From Tepidaquicella sp964564635 (GTDB lineage Bacteria > Bacteroidota > Ignavibacteria > Tepidaquicellales > Tepidaquicellaceae): a stretch of 64,000 nucleotides of DNA. Positions 45,650 to 57,000 of this stretch are shown in pieces. The stretch is taken from the NCBI GenBank assembly GCA_964564635.1, contig CAZMAR010000004.1, forward strand, positions 62,001-126,000, read 5' to 3'. The notes beneath the pieces were generated by a model. That model was not told the DNA's origin and searched no databases. It worked only from the letters and a program-made list of their open reading frames with translations. The first letter of the stretch is position 1; each line of letters starts with the position of its first letter. Position numbers and translations under genes: made by a program.

Positions 45650-47623
45650 GTGGTAAAATTAGAAAACATATCGGCATATTTCGGCTCACGGGAATTGTTT
45701 AATAACATTAATATTTCTATTGGTGGTAAGGATAGAATTGGTTTGGTTGGTGTCAATGGCTCGGGGAAAACTACGCTTCTGAAAATTATTAATGGAATTA
45801 TGATTCCTGATAAAGGTAAAGTGATTTACTCCAGACACACTACTATTGGTTATTTACCTCAGGAAAGATTTGATTTATATGGATCTACACTTTTTGAAAC
45901 TGTCTTTAATTCTGCAGGAAATATATCAGAAATCATAAAGGAAATAGAAGAAATTGATCTTGAATTAAAGAGTATCGAATCAAAAAATTCAGATGAATAT
46001 TTAGATTTGATTCAGCAACTTTCAGAATTGCAGGACAGATTCGAATTGCTTGATGGATATAAGTTAGAAGGTAAGGTTGTGAAAATTTTAAAAGGGCTTG
46101 GTTTTAGTGAAAGGGAATTCGAGAAACCTATTACTTATTTCAGTGAGGGTTTTAAGATGCGTATTGCTCTCGCTAAGCTACTTGTTTTCAATCCTTCTCT
46201 TTTACTACTTGATGAACCGACAAATCATCTTGACTTTGACTCGCTTATATGGTTAGAAGAATATTTAAAAGAATATAATGGTAGCTTCATTATTGTATCA
46301 CACGAAAAGAAATTTTTAAATAGTCTTGTGAAAAAAATTCTTGAACTCTCTTTCGGTAAAATTACAGAATATTCTGGTAATTTTAATTTTTATGAAAAAG
46401 AAAAAAAACTCAGGAATCAACAGCGGGAGAGCGAAATAAAGAACAGGCAGAAGTATTTAAAAGAGCAGAAAAGATTTATAGAAAGATTTCGCTATAAAGC
46501 AACCAAAGCAAGTGCGGTTCAAAGTAGAATTAAAATGCTTGAGAAACTCACACCAATAGAGGGTGAATTAGACGAGAAAGAGATTAATTTTAGTTTCCCA
46601 CCGGCTTTAAACTGTGGAAAAATTATTGTTGAAGTGAATGATTTATGGAAAACTTATGATGGAGAAAATTATGTTTTACAAGATATTAATTTTTCAATAT
46701 CAAGGGGAGAAAAAATTGCTATTCTTGGGGTAAACGGTGCTGGTAAATCTACTCTTGCGAAAATAATTGCTGGTAAAGAAAATTATCAAAAGGGAAAAAT
46801 TTCTTTTGGATATAATGTGGTTCTTCAATATTATTCTCAGAATCAATCTGATGAAATGAATCCTGAATTAACAGTACTTCAAACATTACAGCAGGTCTCG
46901 GAGAATATTAATGAGACAACACTGCGAGCAATACTTGGTAGTTTTTTATTTTCTGATGATGACGTTTATAAAACTGTTGGTATATTATCAGGTGGAGAAA
47001 AATCAAGATTGGCGCTTGCAAAAATGCTCGTTGCTAAATCGAATTTCCTTATTCTTGACGAGCCTACAAACCATCTCGATATAAAATCAAAATCGGTATT
47101 GAAACAGGCACTTCTGAATTATGAAGGTTCAGCATTGATAGTATCTCACGATAGAGATTTTCTTTCAGGATTAACTAATAGAATCATAGAGGTAAAAGAT
47201 GGTAATATAAAAAGCTTTTTATACAGTATAGAAGAATACAGTGAATTAAAAAGAGAGCAAATACTTTCTGAAAAGTTACAAGTACAGACGACAAAAGCAA
47301 ACAAAAAACAGGAAAAAAGTAATTCTCCTTATTTAAAAGGACTTGAAATTAAAGCAAGAAAGAAAGAAATTGTAAAAAAAATAAATGCTCTTAAAAAGAA
47401 AGTTTCTGAAAATGAAGAAAAAATAATTTCTTTAGAGAGTAGAAAAAAAGAAATTGAGATTTTAATGGCAAATGAGCATATTTATAAAGATATAAATAAT
47501 TTTATTGAGTTAAAAAAAGAGTATATGGCTATAGATGAAGAGCTTGATGTATTAAACAAAGAGTGGAATTTATACATTGAAGAAATTGAAAACTTTAATC
47601 AACAACTTTTATTAATCAAATAA
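45650..47623 (+). CDS. ABC-F family ATPase (Uup/YdiF-like)
   Basis: A 657-residue protein starting at GTG 45650. It has two ABC ATPase domains and no membrane segment. Walker A motifs are GVNGSGKTTLL (about residue 34) and GVNGAGKSTLA; Walker B segments are LLLLDEPTNHLDFDS and FLILDEPTNHLDIKS; signature regions are YFSEGFKMRIALAK and LSGGEKSRLALAK. The interdomain linker is Lys/Arg-rich with the ABC-F helical pattern, and the C-terminus (about 540-657) is a coiled coil, as in Uup. ABC-F proteins act on the ribosome or in nucleic-acid maintenance, some giving antibiotic resistance. Confidence 0.93.
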   Translation: MVKLENISAYFGSRELFNNINISIGGKDRIGLVGVNGSGKTTLLKIINGIMIPDKGKVIYSRHTTIGYLPQERFDLYGSTLFETVFNSAGNISEIIKEIEEIDLELKSIESKNSDEYLDLIQQLSELQDRFELLDGYKLEGKVVKILKGLGFSEREFEKPITYFSEGFKMRIALAKLLVFNPSLLLLDEPTNHLDFDSLIWLEEYLKEYNGSFIIVSHEKKFLNSLVKKILELSFGKITEYSGNFNFYEKEKKLRNQQRESEIKNRQKYLKEQKRFIERFRYKATKASAVQSRIKMLEKLTPIEGELDEKEINFSFPPALNCGKIIVEVNDLWKTYDGENYVLQDINFSISRGEKIAILGVNGAGKSTLAKIIAGKENYQKGKISFGYNVVLQYYSQNQSDEMNPELTVLQTLQQVSENINETTLRAILGSFLFSDDDVYKTVGILSGGEKSRLALAKMLVAKSNFLILDEPTNHLDIKSKSVLKQALLNYEGSALIVSHDRDFLSGLTNRIIEVKDGNIKSFLYSIEEYSELKREQILSEKLQVQTTKANKKQEKSNSPYLKGLEIKARKKEIVKKINALKKKVSENEEKIISLESRKKEIEILMANEHIYKDINNFIELKKEYMAIDEELDVLNKEWNLYIEEIENFNQQLLLIK

Positions 47624-47631
47624 TTTAAGTT

Positions 47632-48387
47632 ATGAAAGATTTAATTAGATTCTTTATTTGTCTAATCGTGGTATTTTCTGTTGTAAGTTCAGTAAATGCA
47701 GGTGATCCAGATGATATAAAATCTGGTAATTCTGTTATTAAGGTAAATAAAGATAAATTGTTATCCGATTATAAAACAAAGAAAAAGGAATACGACATTA
47801 AGACCGGTAAACCGATAGATTTTTATATTGACTTCCATTTAGGACTTGGAGCGACAAATGCTTCAATCAGTAATGCAACTAATAATGGTTCTTATGAGAC
47901 AGCATCCAAATTAGGGGCTATGCTTGGTGGTGCTGTTCATTTGAATTTATTTGATATTGTTAGTTTTACTTCCGGTTTAGATATACAGGGTAAAAGTTTC
48001 AAATTCACTCCTCCGACAACAGATACACTTGCTATTAATACTATGGGATTAGGTGAAAAGGAACTTTCAAATACATATCTAAATATTCCCTTCAATATAA
48101 ATGTTGGTGGAATGATTTCGGAAAAAATTGGGCTGATTTTTCACGGTGGTCCTTATATTGGTCTCAGGTTGAATAATGATAACTTCGCAGGATTAGGTTA
48201 TAAAAATTTTGATTTAGGATTGAATGGTACTTTAGTTCTTAATTATGTTATTCAATATCCTTTAAGTATTATTTTTGGTACTAAATTTGAATTCGGTGGC
48301 TTGAACAGACTCGGAAGTACAAACCTAATTGAAAATATTTCTACCAGTAATTATTCCTTTTTCTCTGGTGCGAGAATATGGTTCTAA
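47632..48387 (+). CDS. Outer-membrane beta-barrel protein (PorT-like)
   Basis: A 251-residue protein with a signal peptide ending near VNAGD (residue 24). After a charged segment, residues about 60-251 consist of alternating amphipathic strands with Gly-rich turns (FYIDFHLGLGATN, LGAMLGGAVHLNLFDIVSF, IGLIFHGGPYIGLRL) and a final aromatic strand ending IWF, the usual end of outer-membrane barrels. The family is of PorT/OmpW-like size; the exact role is unknown. Confidence 0.75.
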   Translation: MKDLIRFFICLIVVFSVVSSVNAGDPDDIKSGNSVIKVNKDKLLSDYKTKKKEYDIKTGKPIDFYIDFHLGLGATNASISNATNNGSYETASKLGAMLGGAVHLNLFDIVSFTSGLDIQGKSFKFTPPTTDTLAINTMGLGEKELSNTYLNIPFNINVGGMISEKIGLIFHGGPYIGLRLNNDNFAGLGYKNFDLGLNGTLVLNYVIQYPLSIIFGTKFEFGGLNRLGSTNLIENISTSNYSFFSGARIWF

Positions 48388-48399
48388 AATTTTCTTTCT

Positions 48400-49248
48400 A
48401 TGATTATTGGTAATTATAAAATTGCTTCTTTAATTTCAGGTTATTTTAAACTTGATGGAGGTATTGTTTTTGGAATTATTCCTAAAGCACTGTGGTCAAG
48501 AACCAATACCGCTGATTCTGATAACCGTGTCCAATTATGCAATAGAATTTTATTTCTGGATAACGGTAAAAGAAAAATTATTATTGATACCGGTACAGGT
48601 GACAAGCTCTCCAAAAAGTTGAAGGAAATTTACGCAATAAATAATTCTGAGTATAACTTATTTGGAGAACTGGCAAAAATAAATGTAAAACCAGAGGAGA
48701 TAACAGATGTTTTTCTAACACATCTGCATTTTGATCATGCCGGTGGTGCAACTTATTATAACAGTAATAAAGAAATTTGCGCTTCTTTTCCTGAGGCTGT
48801 TTATTATATACAGGAGAGGCATTATAAATGGGCAATTGAACCAACTGAAAGGGATAAAGCGAGTTTTTTCATTAATGATTTTGAACCATTAAAAAAGAGA
48901 GGACAACTAAAATTTATTGATGGCAATTATAAATTTGATGAGTTCATTGAACTAATTGTTTTAAATGGACACACGAGAGATATGACAGCTGTTAAAATTT
49001 CTGATGGTAATATTACCTTATTTCATTCTGCTGATTTAATACCTATGGAAGCGCATATTTCTTTACCGGCAATTTCTGCTATAGATGCTTTTCCTTTGAT
49101 GACTTTATATGAAAAAAAGTTGTTTTTAAGTAATGCTGTTTTAGAAAATTGGATTCTCTTTCTCTGTCATGACCCTGAAACCGAATGTCTAAAAGTTAAT
49201 TTCGATAGGGAAAGATTTTTTACTAAAGAGAAATTATATATAAGATAA
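48400..49248 (+). CDS. MBL-fold metallohydrolase
   Basis: A 282-residue metallo-beta-lactamase-fold hydrolase. The metal motif is THLHFDHAGG, the preceding strand IIIDTGTG, and later ligands lie in NGHTRDM, FHSADLIP and CHDPE. Many relatives are lactonases or general hydrolases; substrate not inferable. No signal peptide is seen. The symporter gene begins directly after its stop, so the two are likely cotranslated. Confidence 0.85.
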   Translation: MIIGNYKIASLISGYFKLDGGIVFGIIPKALWSRTNTADSDNRVQLCNRILFLDNGKRKIIIDTGTGDKLSKKLKEIYAINNSEYNLFGELAKINVKPEEITDVFLTHLHFDHAGGATYYNSNKEICASFPEAVYYIQERHYKWAIEPTERDKASFFINDFEPLKKRGQLKFIDGNYKFDEFIELIVLNGHTRDMTAVKISDGNITLFHSADLIPMEAHISLPAISAIDAFPLMTLYEKKLFLSNAVLENWILFLCHDPETECLKVNFDRERFFTKEKLYIR

Positions 49249-50748
49249 TTGGTTTTTTCTACCATAGATTACATTATAGTTTTTTTATATCTATTTGCTA
49301 TTGCTGCTTTTGGGATTATTTCTTCAGGCAGGCAAAAAAATGTAAAAGACTATTTCCTCGGTTCAAAAAAAATTCCCTGGTGGGCAGTGTGCATTTCAGT
49401 AGTTGCTACTGAAACAAGCACTTTAACTTTTATTAGTATCCCTGGTCTTGCTTACTTAACAAATATGAATTTCCTTCAAATCGCATTTGGATATTTAATT
49501 GGGAGAATTATTGTTGCTTTGGTCTTTATTCCTAAATATTATAAAGGTGAAATTGAAACTGCATATCAATTCTTGGGTAATAGATTTGGTTCTCCTATGA
49601 GAAAATATGCCTCTATTACTTTCATTTTGTTAAGAATTTTTTCTGATGGCGTTCGACTGTTTATAACTGCAATACCAATCAAATTTATTACCGGATGGAC
49701 TTATTTCGAATGCATATTGATTGTTAGTGTCGTAACATTGATATATTCATATATTGGTGGGATTAAAGCGGTTATCTGGACGGATGTTATTCAAATGTTT
49801 ATTTATATGTTTGCGGCAATTGGTTCAATTATTATTATTTATAATTTAATTCCTGGTGGGTGGAATAATATTTTTAATACCGCTTTAGAAAAAGGGAAAT
49901 TAGAGGTACTGAACCTGAACTTTTTAAGCATAAAAGATTTTTTCTCTGGGCAGTATAATTTATTAGGTGGTTTAATCGGTGGTGCATTTCTTTCTATGGC
50001 TTCACACGGTACAGATCAGTTAATTGTTCAGAGACTATTAACCTGTGAAGATAAAAAGTCATCGCAAAAAGCCGTTATTACAAGCGGAGTTATCATTATT
50101 TTTCAGTTTTTTATTTTCCTTCTTATAGGCGTAATGTTGTATGTACTTTATAACGGTATGGATTTTCATAAAATGTCTATTGGTAATTATTTTTTAACAA
50201 AACCGGATGAAATATTCCCTAAATTTATTATAGAAAATCATCCTGCTGGAATGAGCGGGCTGGTTGTTGCAGGTTTGCTTTCTGCTTCTATGTCTACATT
50301 ATCATCCGTTTTTAATTCTCTTTCCGCTACCACTGTAATGGATTTATTTAAAAAATTTATTGGTGATGATTCAAAAAAACATTTATTCTTTTCCCGACTC
50401 GCTACTCTTTTCTGGGGTATTGTAATCATTAGTACGAGTTTACTTTTTCAGGATGAAAAAAGTCCCGCAGTTGATTTTGCTTTAAAAATTCAATCTATTA
50501 TTTACGGTGGATTACTTGGGGTTTTCTTGCTCGGAATTGTTAGTACTTCTGCTACTTTAAAAGATGCGATTATCTCTTATACAGTTACTATTATTTCCCT
50601 TGTTCTACTTTTCCTGTTACCGCAATTCAATATTATACCTGCTTTGAATTTAACCTGGTTTACTCTTTTCGGTGTTATAATATGTATTATTACAGGGTCT
50701 ATATCTAATCTTTTTAAGAGTAATAAAAGTAAATCTATTGATATCTGA
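49249..50748 (+). CDS. Sodium:solute symporter (SSS family)
   Basis: A 499-residue membrane protein with about 13 hydrophobic helices. It starts at TTG 49249, immediately after the MBL stop. KDYFLGSKKIPWWAVCISVVATETSTLTFISIPG is the typical N-terminal part of SSS transporters, and SYIGGIKAVIWTDVIQMFIY and GLLSASMSTLSSVFNSLSA are further signatures. It should import a sugar, amino acid or organic acid with Na+. The start of priA overlaps its end by 11 bases. Confidence 0.9.
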   Translation: MVFSTIDYIIVFLYLFAIAAFGIISSGRQKNVKDYFLGSKKIPWWAVCISVVATETSTLTFISIPGLAYLTNMNFLQIAFGYLIGRIIVALVFIPKYYKGEIETAYQFLGNRFGSPMRKYASITFILLRIFSDGVRLFITAIPIKFITGWTYFECILIVSVVTLIYSYIGGIKAVIWTDVIQMFIYMFAAIGSIIIIYNLIPGGWNNIFNTALEKGKLEVLNLNFLSIKDFFSGQYNLLGGLIGGAFLSMASHGTDQLIVQRLLTCEDKKSSQKAVITSGVIIIFQFFIFLLIGVMLYVLYNGMDFHKMSIGNYFLTKPDEIFPKFIIENHPAGMSGLVVAGLLSASMSTLSSVFNSLSATTVMDLFKKFIGDDSKKHLFFSRLATLFWGIVIISTSLLFQDEKSPAVDFALKIQSIIYGGLLGVFLLGIVSTSATLKDAIISYTVTIISLVLLFLLPQFNIIPALNLTWFTLFGVIICIITGSISNLFKSNKSKSIDI

Positions 50749-53245
50749 ATTTGTAAATATTGCTTTCAATTTACCTCTCAGGAAATTATTCTCATATAAA
50801 ATCCCTCAGGCTCTTCTCGAAAAAGCACAGCCTGGAATGAGAGCAATTGTTCCTTTTGGCAAAAAGATATTAACGGGAATTATTTTTGAATATTCTGAAT
50901 CTAAAGATTTTAAAGTAAAAGAAATTAAATCGCTTCTTGATGAAGAAAGGATTCTCGAAGATGAATATCTTAATTTTTGTAAGTGGTTATCTGAGTATTA
51001 TGTTTCTCCAATCGGGGAATTGTTATTCTCCGGGATTCCGAGAAAAACAAATTTAACTTCTGATATTTATTATTTTTTGACTGACAATTATTTAGATGCT
51101 TTTGATAAAATCAAGTCTAAAGAAGAGGTCCTCGTTTGGATTTTTGATTTATTTAAAAACGATTCATCAGTTAGCCTGACAAAAAAACAAATTGAAAAAA
51201 AATTAAATATTGAAAACGCTAAAAAATACATTGATATATTATTAGAGGCAGGGGTTATTGAATCAGAAAAGTCATACTCAAGTCCTACAAAACCTAAATT
51301 TGTAAAAGTTATAAGCAGGAATTTTGATGTGAAAAATCTTAATGATATTTTCCTGAGAGAGAAAATCAAATCACCAAAACAAAGGCAGGCTCTTGAAGAA
51401 TTGTGCAAATCTGAAAATCTTACCCTACAGGATTTAATTAAACAAACAGGAATTTCTTCCTCTTCTTTGCATACATTATTGAAAAAAGATTTAATTATAA
51501 TTTCTGAAAAGAGAGTTACAAGGCAATCAGGAGATATCTTTACTGAACCGCACAAGGAGATTATTTTAAATGATGCTCAAAAATTTTGTCTTGATAATAT
51601 CGTAAACTCAATTCTCAAAAATGAGTTTCGCACTTTTCTTCTTCACGGTGTTACGGGAAGTGGAAAAACCGAAGTATATATAAGAGCAATTAAAGAATTA
51701 TTGAAGCAGGAAAAACAGGCGATTGTACTCGTACCTGAAATATCTTTAACCCCCCAACTTATTCATAGATTTAAAAATAATTTTGGTAATATAATTGGAG
51801 TTATACATAGTCGTTTATCAGATGGCGAAAGACTGGATACTTTTGATAGAATTCGTTCTATGAAATATAAAATTGTAATTGGTGCAAGATCTGCTTTATT
51901 TTCACCGGTAAAAAAACTCGGTTTGATTGTCGTTGATGAGGAACATGACACTTCTTATAAACAAGAATCTTCTCCACGTTACAATGCACGCGATGCTGCA
52001 ATTATGCGAGCTAAAATAAATTCTATTCCTGTTATACTTGGTTCTGCTACTCCTTCTATAGAATCATATTATAATGCGTCTGTTAATAAATATACTCTAC
52101 TGAATTTACCTGAAAGAGCCACAAAAATTAATATGCCGAAAATTCTTGTTGTTGATATCAGGCATAAAACACCATTTGATTTTGATAAAGTTGATAGAGA
52201 ATATATTTTAACTTTGATTGAGAAAACCAGAGTAAGATTTCTCTCAAGAGAATTAGTACTTGCTATTGATAGAAGGCTCTCAAAAGGTGAAAATGTTATT
52301 CTACTACAAAACAGGCGGGGCTATCATTCTTATCTTGAATGTATTGATTGTGGAAATGTTGAAATGTGTAGAAAGTGTAGTATAGCACTTACTTTCCATA
52401 AATCTTTCAATTTGCTTAAATGTCATTATTGTGGGTTTTCCAAATCTCGAATTGATAGTTGTTCTGTATGTGGATCTAAAAGATTAATTGAAAAGGGAAC
52501 AGGTACTGAAAGAATTGAAGAGGAGATTATTAAGCTATTTCCCTCAGCAAGAATTTCAAGATTGGATTCCGATGCTATCACTTCAAGAAAAAAATATGAA
52601 ACTATATTAAATGAATTTAGTACAGGTAAAATTGATATTCTTGTTGGTACTCAGATTATTGCAAAAGGACTTGATTTTCCGAATGTTACTCTCGTTGGTG
52701 TGATTAATGCAGATATTGGCTTGTTACATCCTGATTTCAGAGCAACAGAGCGAACTTATCAAATTCTTACACAGGTTGCCGGTAGAAGTGGTAGAAGTGA
52801 GAAAGTTGGTGAAGTAATTATACAGACATCTCATCCTGATTATAAAGTCTTTGAGTTTGTTAGGAATTATGATTTTGACGGTTATTACAATTATGAAATT
52901 TCAACGAGAAAACTTGGCGCATACCCTCCTTTTTCTCGATTAGCATTGGTTGAAGTTAACGCAAAAGATAAATTAGTTTCTGAGTCTAAAATCAAAGAAA
53001 TTTTCAACTTTCTTGTTAATGCTGATAGAAAAAAATTTTTAAATGTTTTATCCCCAGTTCAACCTTTATTCTCTAAATTAAGGGAGCGACATAGATACCA
53101 TATAATAATAAAATCAAAAAAATCTTTAGACCCATCAGGTAAATATCTTACTGCAATATTGAATCTACTACCTGAATATGTGGATAAAAACATTCCATCA
53201 TCTGTTAGGGTAATTATAGATGTGGACCCGCTAACTTTATTATAA
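50738..53245 (+). CDS. priA: Primosomal replication protein N-prime, PriA helicase
   Basis: An 835-residue helicase starting at TTG 50738. The N-terminal DNA-binding part has FNLPLRKLFSYKIP and GMRAIVPFGKK. The Walker A is LLHGVTGSGKTEVY near residue 304, the DEEH box VVDEEHDTSYKQ near 398, followed by ILGSATPSIES. Between helicase motifs lie the paired zinc-binding Cys clusters CIDCGNVEMCRKC and CHYCGF...CSVCGSKR. GTQIIAKGLDFPNVTLV and QVAGRSGRS close the helicase core. It restarts stalled replication forks. Confidence 0.96.
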   Translation: MISEFVNIAFNLPLRKLFSYKIPQALLEKAQPGMRAIVPFGKKILTGIIFEYSESKDFKVKEIKSLLDEERILEDEYLNFCKWLSEYYVSPIGELLFSGIPRKTNLTSDIYYFLTDNYLDAFDKIKSKEEVLVWIFDLFKNDSSVSLTKKQIEKKLNIENAKKYIDILLEAGVIESEKSYSSPTKPKFVKVISRNFDVKNLNDIFLREKIKSPKQRQALEELCKSENLTLQDLIKQTGISSSSLHTLLKKDLIIISEKRVTRQSGDIFTEPHKEIILNDAQKFCLDNIVNSILKNEFRTFLLHGVTGSGKTEVYIRAIKELLKQEKQAIVLVPEISLTPQLIHRFKNNFGNIIGVIHSRLSDGERLDTFDRIRSMKYKIVIGARSALFSPVKKLGLIVVDEEHDTSYKQESSPRYNARDAAIMRAKINSIPVILGSATPSIESYYNASVNKYTLLNLPERATKINMPKILVVDIRHKTPFDFDKVDREYILTLIEKTRVRFLSRELVLAIDRRLSKGENVILLQNRRGYHSYLECIDCGNVEMCRKCSIALTFHKSFNLLKCHYCGFSKSRIDSCSVCGSKRLIEKGTGTERIEEEIIKLFPSARISRLDSDAITSRKKYETILNEFSTGKIDILVGTQIIAKGLDFPNVTLVGVINADIGLLHPDFRATERTYQILTQVAGRSGRSEKVGEVIIQTSHPDYKVFEFVRNYDFDGYYNYEISTRKLGAYPPFSRLALVEVNAKDKLVSESKIKEIFNFLVNADRKKFLNVLSPVQPLFSKLRERHRYHIIIKSKKSLDPSGKYLTAILNLLPEYVDKNIPSSVRVIIDVDPLTLL

Positions 53246-53265
53246 TTTCACACCATTTAGTTCTG

Positions 53266-53337
53266 TGCCCCTGCAAGGATTCGAACCCTGACTATTGGTT
53301 CCGAAGACCAGTGTGCTATCCATTACACCACAGGGGC
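53266..53337 (-). tRNA. tRNA-Arg (anticodon TCG)
   Basis: The minus strand folds as a tRNA of 72 bases. The acceptor stem GCCCCTG pairs with CAGGGGC, the discriminator base is A, the T arm is CAGGG-TTCGAAT-CCTTG and the anticodon loop is CTTCGGA with TCG at 53302-53304. The CCA end is not encoded. It lies 20 bases after the priA stop on the opposite strand. Confidence 0.93.
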
Positions 53338-54079
53338 AAAATAAACAGTATTGTAAAACTAAAAAATTATACACTATTTTACAATGATTAATATATATTT
53401 TTCTTTATATCTCTGCAAATTTCTCATCACAATTGCAACAAAATCTTATATTCTTTTTAGGATTAATACATATTTGCGATGCAATGATAACTATTGAATA
53501 GTTTGCATGCTGCTTAATTTTCGTTTTTTGAATTAGAAATTTTTTTTAATTACAGAACAATATCCCTATAATTAGAAGTCTAATAAAATAATGAGAAATT
53601 ATTTACTACTCCAATATTAAATCCGTATTTCTCTTATTTCGGGTTTCTATGCTCTCTGAATAAAAAAATATCTTTTCTCATTTTTGGTGACTATTGCGCA
53701 GACCTTCACCGCTGGTATACATACAAAACCTCTTTCTGATTTCATAACTCAGGATTTCTAAAAGGAAAGATTATATTAATTTAAAACTCCGAGGTGCAGG
53801 CAGGGAAGTTGTTAAATCAGTTAAAAAAAATGTTAGTATGGGAAAAAAATTTTTCAGGATATTGTAAAATTAAAAAAAAATTATTATATTAAAATCAATT
53901 GATGGGTTAGATTTGATTACTGAAAAAAAAGAGAAAAAAGTTATTATTAAAAAAATGATATTCTCAAGTTTAAATTTGAGAAAATCAGAGGGTTAGTTTA
54001 AATATTTAATAATATTTATTTAACTTTTTCAGGTACAAAATTTGCTTAATTTTTTTGGTAAAAATAAAATTTATTAGTT
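53338..54079. other. Intergenic stretch upstream of the giant T9SS gene
   Basis: About 740 bases. The first 320 are AT-rich with nothing recognised. A decayed coding stretch is listed at 53660-53996, and the last 80 bases should hold the promoter and leader of the 2082-residue protein. Confidence 0.5.
53660..53996 (+). pseudogene. Frameshifted remnant of a secreted protein gene
   Basis: The frame from ATA 53660 reads IKKYLFSFLVTIAQTFTAGI and on to a TAA at 53759: it looks like a signal peptide whose start ATG has become ATA. The next frame continues SKRKDYINLKLRGAGREVV to TAA 53865, and a third piece reads IDGLDLITEKKEKKVIIKK to TAG 53994. The order suggests one gene broken by indels. Parent family unknown. 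Confidence 0.35.
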
Positions 54080-57000
54080 ATGAAAAAAAGTATTATACTT
54101 TTATTTTTATTAGCTATAATAATAGCTAATTCAAATATAACATTTTCACAAACAATTCGTACAGTGGGGGGTGCAGGAGCAAATTATTCAACCTTGAAAG
54201 ATGCTTTTGACGCTATTAACAACGGTAGTATTACTGGAACTATTGTTTTGCAATTAACGGGGAGTACCACGGAAACAAATGCTATTACTCTAAATGCAAG
54301 TGGTACAGGTGGGGCAAATTATTCTTCAATTACTATTTATCCTACTGTATCAAATGTTGTAATAAGTGCTGAATTGAACACCAATATGATTTATTTAAAT
54401 GGTGCCGATAATGTGACTTTTGATGGGAGGATAAATCAAAGTGGTAGCGATAAAAATTTAACTATTGTAAACACCAGTACCGGCACCTCTGCTACAACAT
54501 TTAGACTTATCAATTCCGCAGTGAATAATGTTATTTCTTATTGTACCATTAAAGGTTCTGGTACCAATGGTGCTCTCGGGATAATTACGATTTCAACAGC
54601 AAATACCGGTAACGGAAATGATAATAATACAATTTCTAATAATGATATCACATCCAGTTCTGCTGGTAGAGCAAGGAATGGTATTTATTCTGCTGGAACA
54701 CCCGGGAGGGATAATGATTACAATGTAATTTCCAATAACAATATTTATAATGTTTTCTCTCCTGATGGTAATTCTTATGCTATTTATTTATATTCTTATT
54801 CTAATAATTATACAATTTCTGACAATAGTATTTATGATACCACAACTGTAGCACCATCTGGAAGTTATAATTATAACGGAATAAGAGTTCAAACAAATAG
54901 TAATAATACTGTAAGTGGCAATTACATAGGTGGCAGTCAGCCACAGTGTGGTGGCACCGCAATGACAATAAATGCTAATTACCCGCATTATTTTTGTGGT
55001 ATTTATATTTCTGGTGGTTCTTCTGGGGCTTCTCTGGTTCAATATAATGTTATTAAGAATATAAACTATACAAGCACTCAGGCAAATCCTTTTGATGGGA
55101 TATTTATTAACACTGGTAATGTTGATGTTTATTATAATACAATTGGTTCAACTGATGAAAATAATTCAATCGTTGTAAATACTCCCTGTGCTTCAGCTTA
55201 TGCAACTGTTTCGGGGGGGGGTGTAACAAATGTTACATTAGTTGGTAGTGGAAGTGGATATACAACTGCACCTGTTATAACTTTTTCTGGTGGGGGTGCT
55301 TCTCAACCTGCACAGGCAGTTGCTAATATTTCAAACGGGGTTGTTACAAGTATTACTCTTATAAGTGGTGGCTCTGGATATACATCCACTCCTTATGTTT
55401 TATTTGATGGTGCAACCTATTCTACCACACATGGTATTATTCAAAATAGTGGTGGAACCGTTAATGTTAGTTATAATAACATAGGGGGTATTACAACTGT
55501 GGGTTCTACTACATACTCCCACGGATTTGAAGGTATATATGTGAGAAGTGGGGGAGGTATTACTACTATTAATAATAATCTCTTCGGTAGTTTATATATA
55601 GAGAATAGTATTTATGTCTCTGCTACTGCTCAGAACTCTCTTCAAAAGCAGGATATCTACGGTATATACAGTGCAAGTACAAATACAACGACTATTTCAG
55701 GAAACACAGTTGCAAATTTAACGAATAACTACACCGGCAATTCATCTGCTACAAGGTCAAGAGGGATACAAACTATTGCCGGTACAAACACAATTACAAA
55801 TAACACGGTCTGGAATATAAAAACTTCAAGTGGCCAAACATCAACAAAGTCAGCAGCATCATTAATAGGAATATCGCAAACAGCAAGTACATCTGGAACA
55901 ACTCAAATAGTCACTGGAAATACTGTATACAATTTATATAATATAAACTCTTCGGCAGTTAGTTATTATATTTCAGGGATTTATTTCGTTGCTCCCACAT
56001 CTGGGACAAATATAGTAGCAAATAATTTTATTCATAGCATTTATCCTTCCAGTTCAAGTACTAACGCTGATATTGATGGAATAACTTTAAACGGAGGTTC
56101 AATTTATTGTTATAATAATATAATTTCTCTCGGAAATGGAATATCAACAGGCTATAAAATAAATGGTATTTGGGATGAAAATGGCACCAACTGCAGTAGT
56201 TATATTTATTTTAATACTGTATATATTGGAGGTACAGTGAGTTCAGGTACTACATCTTATACCGCCTCAATTTGGAGTAATCAAAGTGGCACTACAAGAA
56301 ATTATAGAAACAATATTTTTGCTAATGGTAGAACTGGTGGGTCAGGTGGCTATCATTTATCAATTTATTTGGTAAATATTACTAACCTTACTATTGATTA
56401 CAATGACTATTACAATGCAGCTGAAACTCTTGGAAGAATTGGATCAAATCCAAAGAATAATTTAACTGTATGGAGGCAGGCAACAGGACAGGATGCAAAT
56501 AGTACTGATATTAATCCTAATTTTACCAATTCATCTGGAACAACAGCAGATGATTATTATGCATCAGCAAGTTTACCTGCTGCTAATAACACAGGAATAA
56601 ATACAGATTATAAAGGTAATGCAAGAGCATCTACTCCTCAAATGGGAGCACTGGAATTAAACATAATATATGTCTGGCAGGGAAATACCAGTAGTAATTT
56701 TGGAACTGCAAGTAACTGGAGTGTTAATATGGTACCTCCTGATGGTGCAAATATATCGTTCGCTTCATCACCTGCAAATGATTGTGTTTTAGACCAGAAT
56801 AGAGTAGTAGGGAAAATTACAAATTCACAGTCAAGCAAGAAACTTGTTGTAAATGGATATCAATTAACAATAAAAGGTGAACTTGATTTTTCTAATGGAG
56901 CTCAAATTGATGCTACAACCAGTAATTCTACTGTAGTTTTCAATGGTACTTCCTTGCAGGATGTTCCTTCAGGTACATTTGTAAATAATACTTTAAATAA

